From Alphaproteobacteria bacterium (GTDB lineage: Bacteria; Pseudomonadota; Alphaproteobacteria; Rhizobiales; Xanthobacteraceae): a DNA stretch of 63,911 nucleotides. The translations under genes and the position numbers were made by a program. Of the stretch, positions 55,001 to 62,961 are shown piece after piece. The stretch spans positions 1 to 63,911 of the forward strand of contig WQYW01000005.1 of assembly GCA_009781045.1 (NCBI GenBank), in the 5' to 3' direction. Within the stretch, counting starts at the first letter, position 1, and every line of letters starts with the position of its first letter. The notes under the pieces are model-generated. The model was not told the DNA's origin. It saw nothing but the letters and a program-made list of their open reading frames with translations, and searched no databases.

Positions 55001-55823
55001 CGAAGCGCTCCCTGTCCCCGTTCCTGCCGGCGGCCAGGATGGGCCGTCGGCGGATGCGCCCGCCAGGAACACCGCAGGCGCCACAGATAAGCCGGCGTCC
55101 GCGCCCGCCACCATGCCGGTGCCAGCCAATGACGACCTGCCCGATGCGATCACAAGCCCCAGGCTGCGCACGGCCGCGCTCGCAGGCGACCCCACCGCGG
55201 CTTACGAGGTCGGCTTGCGCTTCCTCAACGGCAGCGCCGGCCTGGAGCGCGACTACCTGCGCGCCGCCAAATGGTTTGAGCGTGCGGAGCAGGCCGGCCT
55301 GACACCGGCCGCCTTCCAGCTCGGCGTGCTCTATCAGACGGGTCAGGGCGTGACGAAAGATCCGGAGAAGGAAAGACAGTATTTTCGCAAGGCCGCAGAG
55401 CACGGAAACGCGGCGGCGATGCACAACCTTGCTGTAATTGAGGCCGACAGAGGCGATAACGCAAGTGCAGCGCAGTGGTTTATCAAGGCTGCCAACCACG
55501 GGGTTACCGATAGTCAGTTCAACCTCGCCGAGCTCTATTTCCGGGGCTTCAGCGTCGAGCGCAGTTTTGTCGAGTCCTACAAATGGTTCGCGCTCGCCGC
55601 GGCGCGTGGCGACCACGATGCGCAGGACCGGCGCAATGATGTGGCAACCCGGCTCAATGATGCGGAACGCAAGGCCGCGGAAGAGGCCGTCAAACGCTTC
55701 GTCGTCGAGCCTCAGCCGACCGAGGCATTCAGTGTGCCAACGCCGGCTCGCGGCTGGGACGACGTCCCCATCGCCATCAAACCGCAGCGCGGGCATCACC
55801 GCCACGGCCCACACCACAGGTAG
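51603..55823 (+). CDS. giant modular Sel1-repeat protein 1
   Basis: A 1,406-residue open frame that continues the exported protein begun at 51253. It is built of modules, each opening with a variant of E-D-L-P-D-A-I-G-G-P-K-L-R-x-A-A-L-x-G-D and closing with F-V-V-E-P-Q-P-x-E-A-F...P-x-x-G-G-W-D. Module openings lie at about 51382 (before the frameshift), 52113, 52953, 53688, 54408 and 55125, so the period is 717-840 bp (239-280 residues). Within each module are about six Sel1-like repeats (Y-x-x-G-x-G-V and W-F-x-K-A-A). Modules 3 and 4 are almost identical at DNA level. The product, if made from the signal peptide, is a long periplasmic or surface scaffold. No catalytic domain is visible. 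Confidence 0.85.
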   Translation: MAKDPDKAMGHYRKAADRGNAIAMHNLAMLEATRGDLKAAAAWFLKAASYGVSGSQFRLAVLYFQGTGVERDPREAYIWFALAAKRGDHDARDRRNDLARSLSPEQLKAAEAAVGKFVVEAQPDEAFGPREPVGGWDLASRDTTAPADAGHKAPPATDPALVKQAAAEVPASEDLPDGIGGPKLRSAALQGDPTAAYEVGRRFASGKGVALNCPSAARWFQRAEKAGVIPASLQLGVLHESGQGVTKDTEKARWYFLKAARRGNAEAMHHLGGLYADRIDFKNAEKWFLKAAEHGVRDSQYRLGSLYFDGPASGGLTTSRVGLEPDLALAYKWFSIAAQQGDDAAKHRLDELAAKMSASSIEDAQKKARSFVVEPQPQEAFRVPTPSGGWDEASRHDADASAPEMPLGCGLPVVATAPDASAARAQPSTSDSAGVTTDPARPTPAVTTPPAKEDVPDAIAGPKLQSAALKGDRNAAYEVGLRFLKPEHQDYLQAAKWFERAEQAGLVPASFQLGVLFEKGLGVARDTDKAIGYYRKAAEGGNAAAMHNLASLEADRSDLKTAAPWFLKAARRGVVDSQFSLAVLYFRGTGVERDFREAYKWFALAADRGDRDAKDRRDDLARWLPPEELKAADAEVRSFVPEPQPDEVVSVPAPAGGWDLASADTSAAQRAPTTSDSAGVKTDPARPTPAVTTQAAKEDLPDAIAGPKLRVAALAGDRNAAYEVGLRFLKPEHQDYLQAAKWFERAEQAGLVPASFQLGVMFERGLGVARDTDKAIGYYRKAAERGNAAAMHNLASLEAARGDLKTAAPWFLKAAKCGFVDSQFNLAVLHFRGRGVERDPREAYKWFALAAKQGDRDAKDRRDNLARSLSPEQLKAANAEVRSFVPSSQPDEVVRVPSPVGGWDSTLPDPTVAPADAGHKATDPASVKPTADQVPVSEDLPDAIGGPKLRSAALAGDPAAAYEVGLCFAQGKGVPRNDAQAVRWLTKAELAGLAPATFQLGLLYENGQDPGRDLEKARQYYLKAAERGSAAAMHRLGRLDADKGDATSAAEWFLKAARLGVVESQFNLGVLYYEGVGVPRDFALSYRWFALAATQGDRDATQRMNDVRMLLNAQSLKAEDDAVRSFVVEPQPAEALPVPVPAGGQDGPSADAPARNTAGATDKPASAPATMPVPANDDLPDAITSPRLRTAALAGDPTAAYEVGLRFLNGSAGLERDYLRAAKWFERAEQAGLTPAAFQLGVLYQTGQGVTKDPEKERQYFRKAAEHGNAAAMHNLAVIEADRGDNASAAQWFIKAANHGVTDSQFNLAELYFRGFSVERSFVESYKWFALAAARGDHDAQDRRNDVATRLNDAERKAAEEAVKRFVVEPQPTEAFSVPTPARGWDDVPIAIKPQRGHHRHGPHHR

Positions 55824-56426
55824 GGCGGGTTGCGGTGCCTGCAATTTGCCGGATCCGACAGCAACGCCCACGGAGCGGGAACCAAAGGCACTTTTTCAGG
55901 CTCTGAGAGGTCCCTCTGGATATCGACTCGCGCCTTTGCCACTCCTCGGCTGACCGGCTGACCACCGGATGGCGAACCGACATGGAAATCGACAGGCGTC
56001 CCCGCCTCGCGTGCGACAGGACAGCCAGCAGGCACGCTGCGCCTGCATCGATTTACGACCCGCCAATGGAAACCACTGCCAAAAAGGTCAAATGACGCCA
56101 CAGCCGCAGGATGGGCGAGCATCCTGACCGGGCGAAGGCATGACTCGACAGCGGAATCTGACGGCGCATCTGTCGGATGCCTGCCAAGGTACCCCGCTCT
56201 CCCTTTGCGCAATGCCTGTCGCGCAAGGTCGCGCAAGGTCGTCTTTGGGTGGCACGCCGCCACTCCTGCAGCCCCGCTGGCGCCAGGGAAACCGGTGAGG
56301 CAAGGAGCCGAGAGAAAATAAGTAAATCGCTTCCGGGCCGGATGTGGGCGATTTTCGCACATTCCCCGCACCAATTCGGCGATTATTCCGCAACGGCTCC
56401 TGACGAAGTGCGCCGCCGATCGCCGT
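55824..56426. other. intergenic region between the two modular Sel1 genes
   Basis: About 600 bp without a supported gene; the conserved leader of the second modular gene follows it. Confidence 0.5.
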
Positions 56427-56590
56427 GATCACGTTCGCGCGACTGCCACGAAATTGCCATCACCGTCAGCGTGGGTTGGTCGTGCCAATTGCCCGGTGTT
56501 GCAGCGCTGATGCAACGTGGCTTGTCGGCTCCAAAGCCCAACCACGCCTGCAGCTCCCACAAAGGCTGTTGGCGTCATCAAGGAACGGTG
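56427..56590 (+). promoter_or_regulatory. conserved 5' leader of modular Sel1 gene 2
   Basis: The counterpart of 51087-51252, ending in CATCAAGGAACGGTG before the ATG at 56591. The similarity covers the whole leader, showing that the tandem duplication of the modular genes included their upstream control region. Confidence 0.45.
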
Positions 56591-56965
56591 ATGCGGCTCC
56601 TTCCTGCACTGGCAATTCTGGCCTCGACAATCTCCTCCCTGGCTCCCTCGGGCCGGCCTGGGCCGAAGCCCGGCGCACGGATCCCGCCCAACGAACTCCT
56701 TCTGTCGCCGCGCTGCCACTGAATAAGGACCTTCCGGATTCTGTTCAGGGGCCGAAATTGCGCAGTGCTGCGCTCAAGGGCGATCCGGCAGCAGCCTGCG
56801 CGATCGCCATGAGCCTCCTCAAACGCCACGCCGCGCTCCCCCAAGGATTATCGTCTTGCCGCCAAATGGTTTGAGCGCGCCGAACAGGCCGGTCTGGTGC
56901 CGGCAGCTTTCCAGCCTGGCTGTATCTATGACGGGGGCCTCGGCGTTGCGAGGGATCCGCAAAAA
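56591..56965 (+). pseudogene. 5' part of modular Sel1 gene 2, with three frameshifts
   Basis: The ATG at 56591 encodes a signal peptide nearly identical to that of gene 1 (MRLLPALAILASTISSLAPS). Compared with gene 1, one base is missing near 56650, so P-A-W-A-E-A lies in another frame. The frame shifts again at the C run 56838-56842 (before P-K-D-Y-R-L-A-A-K-W-F-E) and once more at the A run 56961-56965 (P-Q-K-A-R-Q-H-F), after which the long frame to 59498 is correct. Three lesions in under 400 bp mean the gene cannot make a full exported protein as sequenced. Confidence 0.7.
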
Positions 56966-59498
56966 GGCCAGACAGCATTTTCGCAAGGCGGCGGAAGGCG
57001 GCAACGCCGCGGCAATGCACAACCTTGCTCTGCTTGAAGCCGGAAAGGGCGAAACCAACAGTGCGGAACAGTGGTTCATCAAGGCCGCGCGACGCGGAAT
57101 TCGCGACAGTCAGTTCAACCTTGCCGTCCTCCATTTCCGGGGCATCGGCGTGAAGCAGGATCTCACCGAAGCCTGGATGTGGTTCGCCCTTGCTGCCGTG
57201 CGTGGTGATCGGGTTGCGCTGGAGCGTCGCGATGAGGTGGCAATGCAGCTCAGCGATGAGGCACTCAAGGCCGCCGAGGAGGCAACCCGGAGCTATGTTG
57301 TCGAACCCCAGCCCGACAACGCCGTCCGCGTCCCCGCCCCTCCGGGCGGATGGGACGACCCATCGGCAGACGAGGCCGTGGGAAACTTCCCCACCGCCAA
57401 TACCAATGGCATGCAGACGGATCCCGCGCCCCCGACCCGCCCTGCCCCTGATGCAGTCGAGTATGCGGAGCTGCCCGATGCCATCGGAGGGGCGAAATTG
57501 CGCCGTGCCGCGCTCCAGGGCGACCCCGCCGCGGCTTATGAGGTTGGACTGCGCTTTGCCCAGGGCAGAGGCGCGCCCGAGAATTATCTCCTGGGCAGAG
57601 ACCTGCCCCAGAATTATCCGCAGGCCGCGCAATGGTTCCGCAAGGCGGAGCGCGCCGGCGTGGTGCCGGCCGCTTTCCAGCTCGCAATCCTCTACGAGAA
57701 CGGCCAGGGCGTTCCGAGGGATGCAGACAGGGCGATCCACTCCTATCGCAAGGCAGCGGAAGGCGGATACGCAGCAGCGATGCTCCGTCTTGCCATGCTG
57801 GAGGACCACAGCGGCAATTACGAAACTGCTGCACAGTGGTTCCGAAAGGCGGCTGTCTACGGGGTTGCCGACAGCGCGTTCAACCTCGCCTTCCTCTATT
57901 ATCGGGGCACAGGCGTCGAACGGGATCCTGTTGAGGCGTACAAGTGGTTCTCTCTCGCCGCCAGGCGGGGTGACCCTCAGGCAATGCAGTGGCGCGATAA
58001 CCTGGCAATGCAGCTCTCCGATGAAGCGTTCAAAACCGTCGAAGAAGCGGTACGGAGTTTCGTTGTTGTCGAGCCTCCACCCGACGAGGCATTCGGCGCT
58101 CCCGCGCCGGTCGATGGATGGGATGCCACCTCGCCCGACGATACGGCCGGGCGCCACGTGCTCGCCGACATCGGCCGCCCGCAAACGGTTCCCCCGTCCC
58201 CGGCAGCCGCCGCCCCCCCGAAACCGGAACTGCCCGATGCGATTGGCAGGACGACGCTCCGTGACGCGGCGTTCGAAGGTAACCCCGCCGCGGCCTATGA
58301 GGTCGGCATGCGCTTTGCCATCGGCAGGGGCGTGCCCCGAAACGATCTGCGGGCGGCGCGCTGGTTCAGGAAAGCGGATCTGGCGGGCCTGGTGCCCGGG
58401 GCTTTCCAGGTTGGCGTGCTTTTTGAGAGAGGCCAGGGGCTGGAGAAGAACCTCGAGAAAGCCGGACTGTATTATCTGAAGGCGGCAGAGCGTGGCTGTG
58501 CTGCGGCGATGCACAGGCTTGGGAGACTTGAGGCTGACAAAGGTGAATACAACGATGCGGTACAGTGGTTCACGAAGGCCGCCAGGCACGGGATAGCGGA
58601 AAGTCATTTCAACCTTGGCGTCCTCCATTACGAGGGGCTCGGCGTGACCCGCGATTTTCGCCAGTCCTACAAATGGTTCGCGCTTGCCGCAAAGCGGGGC
58701 GATCGCGATGCGAGAAACCGACGCAACGATGTCGCAATGCTGCTGAACGCCCAATCTCTCAAGGCCGAAAATCTCGCGGTCCGGAGCTTCGTTGTCGTGC
58801 CGCAGCCCGCTGAGGCGGTCCACGTTCCCAGGCCGGCGCCGGCCGCCGCAGTTCACCTGCCGGTCAAGGAAGACCTGACCGATGCCATCCGAAGCCGCAA
58901 GCTGCGCCGCGCCGCACTCTCAGGCGATCCCGCTGCCGCCTACGAGATCGGCATGCGCTTCCTCAAGGCCTGGCACGGCATCCCGGACCATGTTCGCGCC
59001 CTGATATGGTTTGAGCGTGCGGAACAGGCCGGTCTCGTGCCGGCTTCTTTCCAGCTCGGCGTGCTCTATGAGAAGAGTCCGTTCGTGGTGAGGGATCGGG
59101 AGAAGACATTGCAATATTACCGCAAGGCCGCAGAGCGCGGAAACGCGGCAGCAATGCACAATTTTGCGGTGATGGAGGCCGACGGGTCCAATTTCCGGAG
59201 TGCGGCAAGGTGGTTCATCAAGGCTGCCAGACACGGAGTTACCGATAGTCAGTTCAACCTCGCCGTGCTCTATTTCCGGGGCCTCGGCGTCGAGCGCAAT
59301 TTTGCCGAATCCTGCAAATGGTTCGCTCTCGCCGCCGCGCATGGAGACCAGGATGCGCTGGACCGACGCAATGATGTGGCGACCTGGCTCAATGATGCAG
59401 AACGCAAGACCGCAGAGGAGGCGATCAAGGACTTTGTCGTCGAGCCTCAGCCCAAGGATGCGTTCGAGGTTTCCGCGCCGGGCGGAGGATGGGATTGA
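56856..59498 (+). CDS. giant modular Sel1-repeat protein 2 (3' part)
   Basis: An 880-codon open frame; only the part from about codon 37 (A-R-Q-H-F-R-K-A-A-E-G-G) onward is authentic, since earlier residues are out of register. It has the same architecture as modular protein 1: modules opening E-L-P-D-A-I-G-G-A-K-L-R (about 57470), E-L-P-D-A-I-G-R-T-T-L-R (about 58227) and D-L-T-D-A-I-R-S-R-K-L-R (about 58872), with Sel1 repeats between. Module closings such as F-V-V-E-P-Q-P-K-D-A-F...G-G-G-W-D end at 59498. The TTG-type start at 56856 is probably not used. It is a paralogue of the gene at 51253-55823. Whether any product is made depends on the upstream frameshifts being real. Confidence 0.75.
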   Translation: MPPNGLSAPNRPVWCRQLSSLAVSMTGASALRGIRKKARQHFRKAAEGGNAAAMHNLALLEAGKGETNSAEQWFIKAARRGIRDSQFNLAVLHFRGIGVKQDLTEAWMWFALAAVRGDRVALERRDEVAMQLSDEALKAAEEATRSYVVEPQPDNAVRVPAPPGGWDDPSADEAVGNFPTANTNGMQTDPAPPTRPAPDAVEYAELPDAIGGAKLRRAALQGDPAAAYEVGLRFAQGRGAPENYLLGRDLPQNYPQAAQWFRKAERAGVVPAAFQLAILYENGQGVPRDADRAIHSYRKAAEGGYAAAMLRLAMLEDHSGNYETAAQWFRKAAVYGVADSAFNLAFLYYRGTGVERDPVEAYKWFSLAARRGDPQAMQWRDNLAMQLSDEAFKTVEEAVRSFVVVEPPPDEAFGAPAPVDGWDATSPDDTAGRHVLADIGRPQTVPPSPAAAAPPKPELPDAIGRTTLRDAAFEGNPAAAYEVGMRFAIGRGVPRNDLRAARWFRKADLAGLVPGAFQVGVLFERGQGLEKNLEKAGLYYLKAAERGCAAAMHRLGRLEADKGEYNDAVQWFTKAARHGIAESHFNLGVLHYEGLGVTRDFRQSYKWFALAAKRGDRDARNRRNDVAMLLNAQSLKAENLAVRSFVVVPQPAEAVHVPRPAPAAAVHLPVKEDLTDAIRSRKLRRAALSGDPAAAYEIGMRFLKAWHGIPDHVRALIWFERAEQAGLVPASFQLGVLYEKSPFVVRDREKTLQYYRKAAERGNAAAMHNFAVMEADGSNFRSAARWFIKAARHGVTDSQFNLAVLYFRGLGVERNFAESCKWFALAAAHGDQDALDRRNDVATWLNDAERKTAEEAIKDFVVEPQPKDAFEVSAPGGGWD

Positions 59499-60092
59499 CG
59501 CTTCAAGACGCCAGGCGGGCGGCACAAGTGGCATCCCGTGCTACGCGGGATCCAGCTTTTCCGGCTTCAAAGACCGGAAATCGGCAAGTCGGCGGACGCC
59601 TTGCCGAATTCAGACACGTATCCCGGAGCTACTTGCGAGGCCGCAAGGTGGTTTCAACGGGCAGAACAGGCCGGTGTGGTCCCGGCAGCTTTCCAGCTCG
59701 CCGTGCTCTGCGAAAAGGGCCTGAGGGTGAGGACGGATGGGGATAAGGCAATCCGGTATTAACGCGCAGCGGCCGAAGGCGCCAGCGCCGCGGCCATGCA
59801 CAATCTTGCTATGATTGAAGCCGACAGAGGCAATTACGGAACTGCGGCACCATGGTTCACCAGCGCCGCCAGCCACAGGTTGACCTACAGCCAGGTCAAA
59901 CCTGCCACCCTCTATTCCCGGGGCCGGGGCGTGGAAAGGGATCTTGGCGAAGCCTTCAAGTGGCTCGGTCTTGCTGCAAAGAAGCGTAACCTTGACGCCC
60001 GGAAACACCTCACCGATGTGGCCAGGCTGCTGAACGATCTGGCGTTCGAGTTCGCGGAAGACGCGATCCGCAGCTTTGTTGCCGAGCCTTAA
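59499..60092 (+). pseudogene. decayed trailing Sel1 module
   Basis: Between the stop at 59498 and 60092 a further Sel1 module can be read: A-A-R-W-F-Q-R-A-E-Q-A-G-V-V-P-A-A-F-Q-L before a premature TAA at 59760-59762 (expected Tyr). The remainder (A-A-A-M-H-N-L-A-M-I-E-A-D-R-G-N-Y-G-T-A-A-P-W-F) ends with S-F-V-A-E-P. The module opening is lost. It is a remnant of one more duplicated module of the family. Confidence 0.7.
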
Positions 60093-61115
60093 GCCCGATG
60101 AGGCGATCCATGTGCCATCACCAGCCAGCCCAGCCAGCGGATGGGATTGACGCGGTCTCGGACGACAAATCAGGCAATTGATCCGGCATCCGGATTAAGG
60201 CCATGGGCACTGCGCAAACACCTGACGTGCAAACACCTGGCGCAGGAAATCGGCAAGTGACGGCCCGATCGCTGCCGGGCACCGCCTTTGACAACCGCCT
60301 TGGGAACGCGGCAACCAGGTGCTGCATAGATGGCTTGTGGCGGCATGTGACCGATTGTCGCAGTCGCCTGCGCAACACCCGGGGGGCGCCGGCGATTGGC
60401 CCCAGTTTCTTTCTGGGGAACGGCAAACGGCGCAGACCACCCTGCCGTCCGCCTTGTGATCGTCCACATTCCGGCAGCCTGATCCTTGATCTCTCTGCCG
60501 TGCCCCTCCTGAGAGGGTTAATTGAGCTGAGGGCAACGTCGGGTGAGGGCTCGAGCGCGAACCAGCTCACTTGGGCCATCGGGGGGGCGGAATCGGGCGC
60601 AGCGACTGGGCTGCTCACCGACCTGAGGGAGGTCTCAGTTCCCTTGGCCGGGAAATCTCGCAATTTGATCCTTCACGCGCTGCTGCCCCTCTGGCGATCG
60701 CCGAAAATGCGGCCCTCCATTTACCATTTACCGAAACCGCCCCAGGCCGCCTTCGCAGCCATTTCACTGGCACCGCCCACGTTTCACCGCCGGCCAGCCG
60801 TTGCTCCATTGCCACGTTTCCCCTCTCCCATGGCCCGCTTGAGGCCTGAGCACAGTGTCACACCCTGGACGCTGCGAAAACAGAACGCGCCATGTCGCCT
60901 CATGTCACCCGGTTCAGGTTTCCCGGTGATTTCGTCAATCCCGCTGCTGAAAACCGCGACCCAGGCTCCAGACCTCCCGTCTGCGCCCGCCTTCCGCGCC
61001 TCTCGTCCGACCCCCGCGCTTGAGCGCTCCCGCCGCGCTCAACCAACCCGCTCATCGCTCGCCCCAACAGGCTTCGCCTTGCGAATGCGGGAACGCCGAC
61101 CAAGCCGCCGCCTCT
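60093..61115. other. gene-poor region
   Basis: About 1.0 kb without a recognisable gene. A 312-codon open frame on the plus strand (60203-61141) is Pro-, Arg- and Ser-rich and overlaps the stop region of the hydrolase gene, so it was not accepted. Confidence 0.45.
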
Positions 61116-62189
61116 CTATTTCGACAAATCATTCAGAATGAATTTCGCAACCGCCGGCTCGAGGTCGTGGACCTTCCCCATGGACATCACATGCACCGCG
61201 AATTCGCCGGGAAACGTCGCCAGCCGCCGGCTCAACGGCTCGGCCCATGGCGTTACCGATGTGAGCTTGAAGCAACAGGGATCAAATTCGCTGTAGAACT
61301 GGAACTCCTTCCTTCCACTTTCGTCCACGCCCATTGCATAGAGGTCCAGATAATCCAGCGGGATTTCCGTCTGTTCCCAGTCTGCCGGTTCTTCCCGGAA
61401 AACGATCGGAACCGATCCGCTCACCGAATAGGCTCGCTTGATGCGCGGCTCCAGCGCCGCAAGCATCGTGGTGGTCCAGCCTCCCCCGGAAAACCCAACC
61501 GCAGCGACGAGTTCATAATCGTGGCTTTTCAGCGCATAACTGATTGCCCCCAGCGCCGGATCCACGAAATAGCGCAGTGCGGAACCGCTTGCCGGCTTCA
61601 GATTCCTCCCAAGTTCCCCATGGAGATCGCGCATTTCAAGGTCTACGCCGCTGTCGCGATTGACGAATCGGTTTTCACCCTGCAATGGCATGGAGTTGAG
61701 GATGAGATCACAGGGTTTGGCCGCAATCTGGCGCACCAGAGCATCCATTCCGGGTTTGGAAAACAGTGGCTTCCTGAAATAGCCAGTGGCGAAGAACCCC
61801 TCGTCGTGGCCTGCGTTTACGATCACCAGGCACTTCGCGCCGGGAAAGGTCGCATAATAATCCCGTGCCCACAGTTTTCTCCCCAGGTCGAAAACCAGCC
61901 ATTCCGAGGTTGCCGGTGTCCGTCCCAGGTATTCCGGTGCCAGTTCTCCATTGTCGGCATTTCCCGGGCTGACTCGGGCAGGCATTGCCGCCGGCTGCGG
62001 CGTATCCCTGCCCCAGATGAATTGAGACAATTGCTGACGTCGCGCCGCAACATCAGAAGGCGCATGGATCGTCATTTCCTGCAACGGATGGCCAATCTGC
62101 CACAAGCCCTGGGCCTTCGCCCCTCCGGCAAGCACGACTCCCGCAATCACCACGGCAACGCGCAATATCCGGAAACCTCCATTCGTCAT
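61116..62189 (-). CDS. exported alpha/beta-hydrolase-like protein
   Basis: A 357-residue protein with a signal peptide (about residues 1-27, MTNGGFRILRVAVVIAGVVL ending A-K-A-Q). The mature part has an alpha/beta-hydrolase pattern: a strand and oxyanion-type N-A-G-H (about 125-128), then the nucleophile elbow V-G-F-S-G-G-G-W (Ser about 234) after a hydrophobic strand (Y-E-L-V-A-A). A late D-L-Y-A-M-G and a C-terminal H-V-M-S-M-G-K-V-H-D (possible catalytic His) follow. Start 62189 is preferred to 62237 because the signal peptide begins there. Substrate unknown; an esterase or peptidase of the periplasm is the likely class. It stands alone. Confidence 0.75.
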   Translation of the reverse strand: MTNGGFRILRVAVVIAGVVLAGGAKAQGLWQIGHPLQEMTIHAPSDVAARRQQLSQFIWGRDTPQPAAMPARVSPGNADNGELAPEYLGRTPATSEWLVFDLGRKLWARDYYATFPGAKCLVIVNAGHDEGFFATGYFRKPLFSKPGMDALVRQIAAKPCDLILNSMPLQGENRFVNRDSGVDLEMRDLHGELGRNLKPASGSALRYFVDPALGAISYALKSHDYELVAAVGFSGGGWTTTMLAALEPRIKRAYSVSGSVPIVFREEPADWEQTEIPLDYLDLYAMGVDESGRKEFQFYSEFDPCCFKLTSVTPWAEPLSRRLATFPGEFAVHVMSMGKVHDLEPAVAKFILNDLSK

Positions 62190-62961
62190 GTTCAAACTGA
62201 CCCCACAATGAACTTCAAATATTCGTGGAACGTCCATCCCCGATCATCGGCTCTCCGTTTTCAAAGACCTGCTGCCCGACGGACAGCAAAAGAACCGTTC
62301 GCCGATCGCTGGCAGCATGGCCGACCCAACCACGTTCTGCCGCCTCGCGCAATGCCGCCACCGCCTCGGCTGCCGCGATTGCCCTTGATATCTCAAAAGC
62401 TTACCAATAATTCACGGAGACACGATGGGTGCCACAGTGCCGCATCGATGAGGTCGGCGTCAGACCGGGTGCCACCAGGAACCGCGGCACGTGCCGACAC
62501 TGCGTCGCACCCCCAAGGCATCAGAATCTGTACCTGTCTGCAATCTGCAATCGACCACGAAAAGATACCACCGTCGCCGCGCTTTGGATGTCGATGCAAG
62601 ATGCAAGCTCGCTCGTTCGCGGAGAACCCGAGTTCCCGACACCAGCAGCGGCGATCGCTGTAAGGCGGCTCGACAAATGACGTGCACCTGAACAGAACCA
62701 ATGATCAACGACTGAGCATCCGTGGTCGCCGCGATTAAAGTCAACGGCTCAGCACCGTCGGTATTCAATAAGGGGACGTAGAAAAATGGCCGCTCCAGAA
62801 TCGTGCAATCAAAGATCGTAACTGCCCAGGTCCGTTTTGCCAGTTCCCCGGTGCGGTCGTCCAGCAGCGGGGGAGCCGCGGCGATCCTGGGGTCGCAGGG
62901 GCCATAGAGGGGGTGTCATTTTCCGCTTGACGGCCCCGGCGAATGGGATTCGAACGTTGAA
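62190..62961. other. intergenic region upstream of the IS66 transposase
   Basis: About 0.8 kb. The left end of the insertion sequence should lie in the last ~250 bp, but no inverted repeat can be fixed without its right end. No tnpA or tnpB gene is seen here, consistent with an IS66 relative of the ISBst12 type that has only the main transposase. Confidence 0.45.

Noticed and set aside
60203..61141. 312-codon plus-strand frame
   Set aside because: Low-complexity Pro/Arg/Ser composition, no ribosome binding site or family resemblance, and it runs into the hydrolase gene.
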